From assembly GCA_015655015.1 (NCBI GenBank), contig JAATFV010000236.1, positions 1-64,000 of the forward strand: a stretch of 64,000 nt of DNA. Direction: 5' to 3'. A model generated the notes under the pieces. The model was not told the origin of the DNA. It ran no database searches and saw nothing but the letters and a program-made list of their open reading frames with translations. A program made the position numbers and the translations under genes. Positions 17,904 to 26,845 of this stretch are shown here, piece by piece. The stretch is from Chitinophagales bacterium. Lineage in GTDB: Bacteria > Bacteroidota > Bacteroidia > Chitinophagales > Chitinophagaceae. Each line of letters begins with the position of its first letter. Positions within the stretch are counted from its first letter, which is position 1.

Positions 17904-19298
17904 CTATAACAACTTTTTCAAAGCGTCTACCAGCGGCGGCCGCCGGCGGTTAGCCCGTATCAATTCGCCGGCCAGCTCTTTTACAAATGCCGCTCCCCCG
18001 GACCAGCCCTGCATTTTTTTCAGCGTCCGGATGATGACCGCATAACTTTCGTTGCCGATATTGTTATCTGCATAGGCCGAGAGCTTGTCTGCATATAAGT
18101 CCAGCAGCTCCTGCGGAAAAAAGGCTGCCAGGGAGGAATAATCATTTCCAGGACGGCCAATCTCAAGTTCCTCATATGCTTCATCCATGAGCTCTCTTGC
18201 CGTCTCTTTATCCTTAGGGATTTCCTGTCTGGTCTCCCCGTTTCCCGTTGGCATAACCCTCCCGTTCCCTGTCGGGATAGTCCCCCCATTTCCACTTTGC
18301 CTGGCCACAGAACCCATATTCACGATCTTTGCCGTTCCAGCAACAGCCTTCGCTGTTCCTGCCGCAGCCTTCTCCATTCCTGCAACAGTCTTCCCTGCCT
18401 GCCCTGCCCGGATAGCCACCGTATCTGCGACGGGCCCTTTCATCAGGAACAGCCAGCTGTCCTGCAGATAGATCTTTTTGTATTTAGCCTTGATATACTC
18501 CTGGTGCGCCTTTATAGAGAGCCGCTCTTTCAATGCGGCCGGGATCCCGGCCGCATACATTTTTTCCAGCAGGGCAAACCCCTTTTGGACGCAATACTCC
18601 GGCCGGTAGCGATTGCTCTGTTCCATAGAAGGAATGAGCTCCGGCACCGTCTCTATGACCGCCAATAGCAGATCCGTCACCCGGTTATAGTTCTTCTCCT
18701 GTATCGCCTGCTCAGCCATTTTCAGCAGCGCATCTACCGGCCTGATAAACTGGGGAAGGCTCTGTTCCCCGATCCCCCCGGTCTTCTCAGCAACCGCTGT
18801 TGCCGCATGCCGGATCCGCATTTCATACAGCACTTTTTCGCGTTCGCCCTCTTCCGCCATGACATAGGCTTCGATCATCTTTCCAAAACCTTTGTCGATC
18901 TCGCTATAATTTGCCAGGAACCCACGCAATAGCTCCTCCGGCAGATGTTTGATAGAAATGGTGGTAGTTGCCGTATTGTCCTTCGCTGCAGGCGGCGCCG
19001 CGGGAAGACCCAACCGCTCTTTCAGGGCATAGAGGACAGCTATGACATGCTTGCAATAGGCAATATCGTGCAGGCAGTCACAGTCAACTTCGTCAATATG
19101 GTCTCCTTCCAAAATCACCGTCACCTCATAAGTCTCTCTTCCCCGGACCCTGGCCTCCCATTCGCCGGGGGCCGTTTCTTTCAATCTATTGACATGTCCT
19201 GTTCTAAAATAATCATGGCCCTTTTTTAATTCATGGTCGGGCTGGTGCTTTTCAAAGTTTTGCAAGGTCATAAGATCAGGGATATTTAGAAAACTCAA
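17904..19298 (-). CDS. SWIM zinc-finger protein
   Basis: CDCLHDIAYCKHVIAVLYAL (CxC...CxH SWIM motif). Confidence 0.85.
   Translation of the reverse strand: MSFLNIPDLMTLQNFEKHQPDHELKKGHDYFRTGHVNRLKETAPGEWEARVRGRETYEVTVILEGDHIDEVDCDCLHDIAYCKHVIAVLYALKERLGLPAAPPAAKDNTATTTISIKHLPEELLRGFLANYSEIDKGFGKMIEAYVMAEEGEREKVLYEMRIRHAATAVAEKTGGIGEQSLPQFIRPVDALLKMAEQAIQEKNYNRVTDLLLAVIETVPELIPSMEQSNRYRPEYCVQKGFALLEKMYAAGIPAALKERLSIKAHQEYIKAKYKKIYLQDSWLFLMKGPVADTVAIRAGQAGKTVAGMEKAAAGTAKAVAGTAKIVNMGSVARQSGNGGTIPTGNGRVMPTGNGETRQEIPKDKETARELMDEAYEELEIGRPGNDYSSLAAFFPQELLDLYADKLSAYADNNIGNESYAVIIRTLKKMQGWSGGAAFVKELAGELIRANRRRPPLVDALKKLL
18331..18393. repeat. Three 21-nt tandem repeats inside the SWIM gene
   Basis: GCCGTTCCAGCAACAGCCTTC / GCTGTTCCTGCCGCAGCCTTC / TCCATTCCTGCAACAGTCTTC; encodes KTVAGME-KAAAGTA-KAVAGTA. 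Confidence 0.85.
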
Positions 19299-19430
19299 GA
19301 TATATAAAAATACCTTTCTCCGGGTCTGCTTTCCGGGGGAGCAAATTATTTTTAGTCTTAATTTTATTCAATATGTTTGCACATACCAACATACTAAAAC
19401 CTTTTTGGAACGATTTTCAACGCACAAGCC

Positions 19431-20783
19431 ATGACCTTTCATAAACGGACGCTGACGACGATCTATCTGATAACGCTGACACTTCTATCGGGGCACACCA
19501 TTGGCCAGCCGGCTGCTGTTTCTCCGGGAGGATCTCCTAAAGATAAAGAGCCGACGGCTAAAGATAAAGAGCTGGCGGCGCGAATCATCCATGATCCCCG
19601 CCTGGACACCATCCAGGCACGGGCCCTGCGTTTGTTGACCGGCTTCACGGCAGGCACGTCTTATGGGGAAGTATGGATCCGTGACTTCAACACGTTCATC
19701 GACGGATCCCTGCAGGTACATCCGAAAGAAGAGGTAAAGAATATGCTGCTCCTGTTCTTTAAAATGCAAGGCAAGGATGGAAATATCCCGGATGGGGCGA
19801 TTCACAAAGAACAAGCTACGGTAGGGTATCAGTATATGTATTCAGACCTGGCGCCCGGCTGGGCGGCCCATAAGAACACCGTAGAGACGGATCAGGAATC
19901 CTCCCTGGTCCAGGCCATGAAAAAATATATCGATCGTACAGGGGACCAGGAGATCCTGCAGGAGAAAATAGGGGGGTATACCGTGCTCCAACGCCTGGAA
20001 TCCGCCCTTTTATTCGTGCGGAAACAACGGTGGTCGGATAAGTATGGCCTGGTGACAGGCGCTACTACGATCGATTGGGGCGATGTGCAGCCCCAGGTAG
20101 GGTGGGGTGTCGTCCTCAACGATAAAACGAAATGGGCGATGGATATTTACGACAATGCGATGTTCTTATCAGCCATCCATGATCTTATCGCTATGATGCC
20201 CGATACCTTTTCTGCCCGGTCCGGCTGGAAGCAGACCGCCGCCGACCTGAAAACCAATATCCGCCGATACCTGTGGGATGCCCGCACTTCGAAATACACC
20301 CCCCATCTTTACCTGGACGGAAGTCCTTTCCCGCCTGAATTTAACGAAAGCAGGATACTGTACACCGGAGGCACCGCCTGCGCCATCCTGGCAGGGCTGC
20401 ATACAAGAAAAGAGATACAGGAGATCAACCGGCAGTTCGTAACGACGGCTGCTAAAGAAAAACATGCCACCATCGGCATCACGGTATATCCGCCGTATCC
20501 CGAAAAGGAATATCCCAATATGAAACCCTATACGTATCAGAATGCAGGGGACTGGACCTGGTTTGGCGGCCGTATGGTGCAGGCCCTGATCGCAAACGGC
20601 CTGGTGAAAGAGGCCTATGCGGAGCTGGACCCGATGTTGGAAAGAGTGTTAAAGAACCATGGTTTTTTCGAATGGTATGATGTTCGCACAGGAGCTCCCA
20701 AAGGCTCAGGCGATTTCAGGGGAGAGGCAGGAGTGTTATATGATGCCATTGTACAGTTGCGGCAGTGGGCGGCCGCTCAATAA
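19431..20783 (+). CDS. Secreted six-hairpin (alpha/alpha)6 glycosidase-like protein
   Basis: Signal peptide; EVWIRDFNTFIDGSL, TIDWGDVQ, YQNAGDWTWFGGRMVQAL motifs. Confidence 0.65.
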   Translation: MTFHKRTLTTIYLITLTLLSGHTIGQPAAVSPGGSPKDKEPTAKDKELAARIIHDPRLDTIQARALRLLTGFTAGTSYGEVWIRDFNTFIDGSLQVHPKEEVKNMLLLFFKMQGKDGNIPDGAIHKEQATVGYQYMYSDLAPGWAAHKNTVETDQESSLVQAMKKYIDRTGDQEILQEKIGGYTVLQRLESALLFVRKQRWSDKYGLVTGATTIDWGDVQPQVGWGVVLNDKTKWAMDIYDNAMFLSAIHDLIAMMPDTFSARSGWKQTAADLKTNIRRYLWDARTSKYTPHLYLDGSPFPPEFNESRILYTGGTACAILAGLHTRKEIQEINRQFVTTAAKEKHATIGITVYPPYPEKEYPNMKPYTYQNAGDWTWFGGRMVQALIANGLVKEAYAELDPMLERVLKNHGFFEWYDVRTGAPKGSGDFRGEAGVLYDAIVQLRQWAAAQ

Positions 20784-20938
20784 TATAATAGTCCATTTTT
20801 TTTGGAGGATTATCCATTTTTACGGGTTTCCTTTGCAGGTAATTTTACGGGCTTATCAAAAAGTATGTTTTTTCTGCGCAGGCAGTATTATCTTACAGCA
20901 CTTTTAGGTAAAAAAAGCTCATAACAACTTCTTGTCAA

Positions 20939-23152
20939 ATGAAACTTAAGTTGAACGTTAACCGCAACCGTCTTCTCCTGTCCCTGTTAGGAATGACGCT
21001 GTTCCTCCTGTCGGAAAGAACCCTTTGTCAAACGGTCACCATTCCCATCGAGACGGCCGGCAATGCCCTCGTCCTGCAGGCAGATAATAACAAGGACCTG
21101 AAAACGATCTATCTCGGCAAACGACTATCCGCCCCCAATGAATATGAACAGGTGCCGGGTGTCTACCACCAGCCCACCGACCCTTCAGGGATCTTCAATT
21201 CTGCGTACACCCCTTCCGGCTCCAGGAACCTGGTAGAGCCGGCGATTACCGTTACCCACGCAGACGGCAATAATTCGCTGGACTTAAGATACATCAGCCA
21301 CCAATCCACCAAAGTTAGCGATGACATCTCCCTGCTGACCATCCGGCTGAAAGATCCTGTTTATGATTTTGAAGTCACTTTATATTATAGATCCTATTAC
21401 AAAGAGGATGTAATAGAACAATGGAGCACGATCCGCCATAAGGAAAAAGGCAATGTGATCCTGCATAAATTTGCCTCCGCCAATTTATACCTGAAAGGAG
21501 AGAGCTATTGGCTGAGACAATATCATGGTGACTGGGCCAAAGAAATGCGACCCGAAGAGTCCCGGCTAACCCACGGTATCAAGACCCTGGATACAAAATT
21601 GGGCACGAGGGCCGACCTGTTCCAGCCGCCGGTATTCATGGTCTCGCTGGACCGGCCGGCCAGCGAGGATGAAGGCACCGTCTTATATGGCGCCATGGAA
21701 TGGAGCGGCAATTTCCGCTTCGACCTGGAAGTGGACGCCCAGGATAACCTGCGGATCATCGCCGGGATGAACAATTATGCATCCCCTTATACCCTGGCTC
21801 CCAATGAAGACTTCTCCACTCCTCCGTTCCTCTATACGTTGTCGGATAAGGGCAAAGGGGCTGCAAGCCGTAAATTGCAGCAATGGGCGAGAAATTACCA
21901 GATCCTGGATGGTAAAGGTTCCAGGCTCACCTTGCTCAACAACTGGGAGTCCACCTATTTTGATTTTAATGAAGCCAGGCTGGCGGAACTTTTAAAGGAC
22001 ACCAAAAAATTAGGAGTAGATCTCTTCCTCCTGGATGACGGCTGGTTCGGAAATAAGTACCCGCGCAATGACGACCATGCAGGGTTGGGCGACTGGCAGG
22101 AGAACAAGAGCAAGCTTCCCAATGGGATCGCCTCCCTGGTGAAAGAAGCGCAGAATAACGGCGTGAAATTCGGTATCTGGATCGAACCGGAAATGGTGAA
22201 TCCCAAAAGTGAGCTATATGAACAACATCCGGACTGGGTCATCAAGCAACCCAAAAGGGATGAATACTACTTTAGGAATCAATTGGTGCTGGATCTCAGC
22301 AATCCCAAAGTTCAGGACTTTGTTTACGGCATCGTAGATGGGCTCTTTACGAAGAACCCTGACCTGGCCTATATTAAATGGGATTGCAATGCGGTGATCT
22401 ACAATGCGAATTCCGCCTTCCTGAAAGATCAGTCGCATTTTTATGTTGACTACGTACGGGGCCTGTACAAAGTATTGGAAAAGATAAGGGCTAAGTATCC
22501 GAAAGTTCCCATGATGCTGTGTTCCGGCGGTGGCGGCCGGGTAGACTACGGCGCCTTGAAATATTTTACCGAATTCTGGCCCAGCGACAATACCGATCCG
22601 CTGGAACGCATCTTCATCCAATGGGAGAATTCTTATTTCTATCCGGCGATCACCTCGTCCAACCATGTGACAGATTGGGGTAAACAGCCTTTGAAATTCC
22701 GTATCGACGTCGCCATGATGGGCAAATTAGGCTTTGATATCGTGGTCAGCAAGCTCAGTCCCAAAGACCTGGAGTTCTGCCAGCATGCGATAAAGACTTA
22801 CAATACCATCAAGCCGATCATCTGGCAGGGCGATCAATATCGTTTGGCAGATCCCGAAACCGGTAATGTTGCTGCTGTCCTGTACCTGGATTCCACAAAG
22901 ACCGCTGGTGTTCTCTTCAACTACCTGGTCAACAGCCGCTATGATGTCGGCAGCAAATTGCCCATTCGTCTGAAAGGACTGGATCCGGTTAAGCAATACA
23001 GGATCTCGGAGATCAACCTCTATCCGGATACGCAGTCTACCATCCCGGACGGGAAAACTTACACAGGGGATTTCCTGATGAAGGTAGGGCTCAATCCTGA
23101 CCTGAGGGCAGGAAGAGCCAGCGTCGTGCTGAAACTGGAGGAAGCAAAATAA
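20939..23152 (+). CDS. Alpha-galactosidase, GH36
   Basis: LFLLDDGWFG, GIWIEPEMVNPKSELYEQHPDW, YIKWDCN, SGGGGRVDYGAL motifs. Confidence 0.93.
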   Translation: MKLKLNVNRNRLLLSLLGMTLFLLSERTLCQTVTIPIETAGNALVLQADNNKDLKTIYLGKRLSAPNEYEQVPGVYHQPTDPSGIFNSAYTPSGSRNLVEPAITVTHADGNNSLDLRYISHQSTKVSDDISLLTIRLKDPVYDFEVTLYYRSYYKEDVIEQWSTIRHKEKGNVILHKFASANLYLKGESYWLRQYHGDWAKEMRPEESRLTHGIKTLDTKLGTRADLFQPPVFMVSLDRPASEDEGTVLYGAMEWSGNFRFDLEVDAQDNLRIIAGMNNYASPYTLAPNEDFSTPPFLYTLSDKGKGAASRKLQQWARNYQILDGKGSRLTLLNNWESTYFDFNEARLAELLKDTKKLGVDLFLLDDGWFGNKYPRNDDHAGLGDWQENKSKLPNGIASLVKEAQNNGVKFGIWIEPEMVNPKSELYEQHPDWVIKQPKRDEYYFRNQLVLDLSNPKVQDFVYGIVDGLFTKNPDLAYIKWDCNAVIYNANSAFLKDQSHFYVDYVRGLYKVLEKIRAKYPKVPMMLCSGGGGRVDYGALKYFTEFWPSDNTDPLERIFIQWENSYFYPAITSSNHVTDWGKQPLKFRIDVAMMGKLGFDIVVSKLSPKDLEFCQHAIKTYNTIKPIIWQGDQYRLADPETGNVAAVLYLDSTKTAGVLFNYLVNSRYDVGSKLPIRLKGLDPVKQYRISEINLYPDTQSTIPDGKTYTGDFLMKVGLNPDLRAGRASVVLKLEEAK

Positions 23153-23243
23153 TAAAATATTATAACGACTTACGAAAATGACCCTTACTTAAAATGTCGC
23201 CCACCTCTGTAATTATCCGTAACTTTATAACAAAGGATTATTT

Positions 23244-23564
23244 ATGGAACAGAGTAAACCCAGGAACTTTGCCGACATCATACAAGGCGACACACCCGTC
23301 CTCGTGGACTTTTCCGCCGAATGGTGCGGTCCCTGCAAAATGATGCCCCCCATTTTAAAGGAGGTAAAAAGCAGCCTCGGCGAAAAGATCACGATCCTGA
23401 AAATGGATATCGATAAGAACCCCAGTGTTGCAAGGGCCTACCAGATCCAGAGCGTACCCACCCTCATCGTCTTTAAAGGAGGCGAAGTTAAATGGCGGCA
23501 AAGCGGCGTCCTGGGCGCCGGACCGTTAAAATCCGTTCTGGATGATATCATAAAAAAAGGCTGA
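23244..23564 (+). CDS. Thioredoxin
   Basis: VDFSAEWCGPCKMMPPIL; SVPTLIVFKGG. Confidence 0.95.
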   Translation: MEQSKPRNFADIIQGDTPVLVDFSAEWCGPCKMMPPILKEVKSSLGEKITILKMDIDKNPSVARAYQIQSVPTLIVFKGGEVKWRQSGVLGAGPLKSVLDDIIKKG

Positions 23565-23713
23565 CTGAATTTACAGTGCCAAAACACCGTGTTTTCACCA
23601 ATGTCGTTGACTGATTATCCATGTATTCTCGACTGCAGCTCAATCAGCAAGATAATCCCGGCCAGCTTGTCTGCGGGAAACCGTGAACGAAGGGTTCGCA
23701 TGGCCTCATTGAT

Positions 23714-25054
23714 ATGCCTGTTACCGGCGGGATAATACATATCGTTGCCCCCGGTACCTGCACGATTACCGCCTCCCAGATCGGTAGTCATACGTATGCC
23801 CCCGCCGCGGATGTTTCGGCCACATTGACTGTCAGCAAGGCCAATCTGCTGATCGCCGCCGTCGATACGGTCAGGAATGAACTGCAGCCCAATCCGGTCT
23901 TTCGACTGGTTTACACCGGTTTTATTAAAGGCGAGACCGTCAACAACCTGCTGACTCCTCCTGTGGTAAACACCACTGCTGATCAGAATTCTCCACAGGG
24001 CGCCTATCCGATCACCGTGACCGGGGCCGGCTCGAACAATTATGCTATCACTTACCAGGGCGGCACCCTGACCGTGATCGGCCAATACCAGTCCGTGACC
24101 TTTGGAGATATGGTGAAGACCTATGGCGATCCTGATTTCGATCCGGGCGCTACGGCCAGTTCCGGACTACCGGTTACCTATATCAGCAGTGATCCCGCTG
24201 TGGCTGTTGTCACGGCAAATGGCACGCTGAAGATCATTGGGGTCGGGATTGACACTATTAGGGCTATCCAGGCCGGAGATGCCAACTGGGCGCCGGCTTC
24301 CCTGACTAAGATCCTAAAGGTGAACAAGGCCAGCCTTACGATCGTGGTAGACAGCAAGTCGAAGGCCCGCAAGTTATCCGATAAGCTGGGTCTCGGCCTT
24401 ACGCTGCGTTACATTCATTCCTGCCTCGCCAGCGGCCAGGTCAACGGTACGAATTACAAGGCTGGCAACGCCATAGCTGCAGATGTGTCGTTGTATTACG
24501 ATGGCCGGAAGAAAACAGGAAATGGTTCGGATAGAGCAGGACAGGGGTGGAGCGGCGGTCTCGTCCTGAGCAATCTCGGCTCGAAGATCTCTTACTCCAA
24601 TGACGCTACGGCCAAAGATTTCCTCCCGGCCAACCTGGGACTTGGTTTTGCTTATCACGGCATCGTAGAAGAATACAACACCTTTACCCTGAGCGGCGAA
24701 GCGAACAAGCTGCTGGTGCCGCTGGCGCCGCCCGACTCCGCCGGACAAGCTGACTATCACGCAATGGGCATCGCCAAAAGCTGGACAAAATCTTTTAGCA
24801 ACAGCGCCTACCGATTTTCCATTGGCGGTGAATACGGCTATAAGGATCTTTTCTTTTTACGGCTGGGATATACCGCTCAGACACAAGAGGCCGGCAATCT
24901 GAAATACTGGACAGCCGGACTGGGCCTTAAATGGACAAGGATGGGCATTGATTTTTCTTACATTGTGCCGTCGGGCAGTGGGGTGACCAGGAATCCCTTG
25001 TCGAATACGTTCAGAGTAGGGCTGTCTTTCGCCATCAGCAGCAATAATAAATAA
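23714..25054 (+). CDS. Chimeric ORF: N-terminally truncated MBG/Ig-like repeats joined to a PorV-like C-terminal half; probable gene remnant
   Basis: First ~215 aa: APGTCTITASQ...TVSKANLLIAA...VTFGDMVKTYGDP...KVNKASLTIVVDSKSK (MBG style); remainder SDKLGLGLTLRYIHSCLASGQVNGTNYKAGNAIAADVSLYYDGR...SYIVPSGSGVTRNPLSNTFRVGLSF (PorV style). No signal peptide. Confidence 0.65.
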   Translation: MPVTGGIIHIVAPGTCTITASQIGSHTYAPAADVSATLTVSKANLLIAAVDTVRNELQPNPVFRLVYTGFIKGETVNNLLTPPVVNTTADQNSPQGAYPITVTGAGSNNYAITYQGGTLTVIGQYQSVTFGDMVKTYGDPDFDPGATASSGLPVTYISSDPAVAVVTANGTLKIIGVGIDTIRAIQAGDANWAPASLTKILKVNKASLTIVVDSKSKARKLSDKLGLGLTLRYIHSCLASGQVNGTNYKAGNAIAADVSLYYDGRKKTGNGSDRAGQGWSGGLVLSNLGSKISYSNDATAKDFLPANLGLGFAYHGIVEEYNTFTLSGEANKLLVPLAPPDSAGQADYHAMGIAKSWTKSFSNSAYRFSIGGEYGYKDLFFLRLGYTAQTQEAGNLKYWTAGLGLKWTRMGIDFSYIVPSGSGVTRNPLSNTFRVGLSFAISSNNK

Positions 25055-25110
25055 ACAGGACACAATCGTTGGCAGAGGTAACAGCGAGTTAACAATGGGC
25101 ACATAACTTC

Positions 25111-25677
25111 GTGCATCCAATTGATGCAATGCCTGATAAACAACATGCTTATTTTTACGCCCTCCGGAACAATGATGAAAATGCTTTTGAGACTTTATTC
25201 CTGCGGCATTATACCAGCCTGGTGAGTTTTGTGAAGGTATTCATGCCGGAGGCACAGGAAGAGGCCAGGGATATCGTGTCGGATGTCTTTGGTCATTTAT
25301 GGACCAACCGGAAGAAAATTACCTTACAGGGATCGCTGAAAGCGTACCTGTATGCCGCCGTCCGCAATAAGACCATCGATCATGCCAGGCGACACAAGGT
25401 CGAGCTCGTCCGGTTACAGGATCAGTTTGATGATATAACCCTAACCGATCATTATACCCCTGAAAAGGAGCTCCTTTATAAAGAAGTCGACTTTAAAATT
25501 GCCCGTTTGATAGAACTTCTCCCTCCCCAGACAAAAATTATCTTCCGGATGAACAGGGACGAAGGGCTGACCTACGAAGAAGTAGCCGATCTCCTGCATA
25601 TCTCGGTCAATACCGTTAAAACACATATGTACCGTGCGCTTAAATTCCTGAAAGAGGAATTCGCAGCTTTCCACTAA
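25111..25677 (+). CDS. RNA polymerase ECF sigma factor (sigma-70 family)
   Basis: Region 2 (EARDIVSDVFGHLWTNR) and region 4 (EGLTYEEVADLLHISVNTVKTHMYRALKFL). Confidence 0.92.
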   Translation: MHPIDAMPDKQHAYFYALRNNDENAFETLFLRHYTSLVSFVKVFMPEAQEEARDIVSDVFGHLWTNRKKITLQGSLKAYLYAAVRNKTIDHARRHKVELVRLQDQFDDITLTDHYTPEKELLYKEVDFKIARLIELLPPQTKIIFRMNRDEGLTYEEVADLLHISVNTVKTHMYRALKFLKEEFAAFH

Positions 25678-25717
25678 AACGCCACGGGCGTTTTGCCCGA
25701 AGGCCCGCCCCTTCCCC

Positions 25718-25734
25718 AATATTAAGTTAATATT
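25718..25734. repeat. 17-bp palindrome between sigma and anti-sigma genes
   Basis: AATATTAA-G-TTAATATT. Confidence 0.7.
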
Positions 25735-25787
25735 AACACTATATGCATTTGTCATGAGTACGATGCATTTTTTCGTCTTATACTCCA

Positions 25788-26816
25788 ATGACGCCACTAG
25801 ACGAACCGGAAATCTATTTATTGATCACGCGCCACCTGGCATTTGAGACCAGCGCTGCTGAAGATGAACAGCTTAGTGAATGGATCGCTCAATCAAAAGA
25901 GAATGAGCTTGCATTTCGACAATTGAAGACGATATGGCTCTCGGGTAGAAGAAATCCCAACGGAGAGGGGGACGCAGCCAGCGCTTTTGCCGACCTGAAA
26001 CACCAGCTGGCCATTGCGGAATATGAGACCGTTACGTCGGCCATGACCCGGAGCAAGTGGTCCAATAAAAGCAAGAGCTGGCTCGTGCTGGCTGCCACTT
26101 CAATGGCGATCGTGGGAATGCTGTTCTTTCTGGGATTTACACAACATTGGTTTTTTGACCAGCCTGTCTACCTGGAAAAAACAGCCGGGGTCCATGAAAA
26201 AGATTCCTGTACCCTGAGTGACGGAACGTTGGTTTGCCTGGCGCCGGGAAGCAGGATCGTTTATCCGGAGAAATTCACTTCCGGTAGCCGCAGCGTTCGT
26301 ATATGGGGACAGGCTTTTTTCAAAGTGACCACCAACCCCCACCAACCATTTATGGTAGCGGGCGGAAGGCTGCTGACAGAAGTGCTGGGAACCTCTTTCC
26401 TCATTTCTGCCTATGACAACCAGGAACAAACTTCGGTCGCGCTGGTGGAAGGGAAAGTAAATGTTACAGACAGCACCCACCGGTTCAATTACCATTTAGA
26501 ACCAGGCAGACAGCTTATCTATAATAACAGCACAAAAGAGACCAGCGTCCGGGATATCGAAGAGAAAGATAATGTGACGGCATGGATGAGCCGGCAGCTT
26601 GTTTTCAACAATATTACCCTGGCGGAAGCTGCCAAACAAATACAGGCTGTATATGGCGTCAGGATGATCTTTGAGAACAAAGCGGCTTCCGGATCCATCC
26701 TGTGGGGCCGGTTCAAAAACAAGACCCTGATCGATATATTAGAAACCATCAAACTGGCCGGTAATATTCAATATACCCTGCAACCTAATAATACGGTGCT
26801 CATTTCAAAAAAGTAA
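25788..26816 (+). CDS. FecR-family anti-sigma regulator
   Basis: TM helix, SDGTLVCLAPGSRIVYPEKF, VLGTSFLISAY, DUF4974-like C-terminus. Confidence 0.92.
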   Translation: MTPLDEPEIYLLITRHLAFETSAAEDEQLSEWIAQSKENELAFRQLKTIWLSGRRNPNGEGDAASAFADLKHQLAIAEYETVTSAMTRSKWSNKSKSWLVLAATSMAIVGMLFFLGFTQHWFFDQPVYLEKTAGVHEKDSCTLSDGTLVCLAPGSRIVYPEKFTSGSRSVRIWGQAFFKVTTNPHQPFMVAGGRLLTEVLGTSFLISAYDNQEQTSVALVEGKVNVTDSTHRFNYHLEPGRQLIYNNSTKETSVRDIEEKDNVTAWMSRQLVFNNITLAEAAKQIQAVYGVRMIFENKAASGSILWGRFKNKTLIDILETIKLAGNIQYTLQPNNTVLISKK

Positions 26817-26845
26817 ATCAGATTAACTAAATACAAGTCTTACAC

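Noticed and set aside
20783-20830. Stem-loop ATAATAGTCCA-T8-TGGAGGATTAT after the six-hairpin glycosidase as a regulatory RNA
   Set aside because: Imperfect stem with a homopolymer loop; at most a weak terminator, not enough for a feature call.
23615-24085. 156-aa minus-strand ORF overlapping the start of the MBG/PorV chimera
   Set aside because: Overlaps clear MBG coding on plus strand; only its last ~30 codons are outside it and they show no recognisable family.
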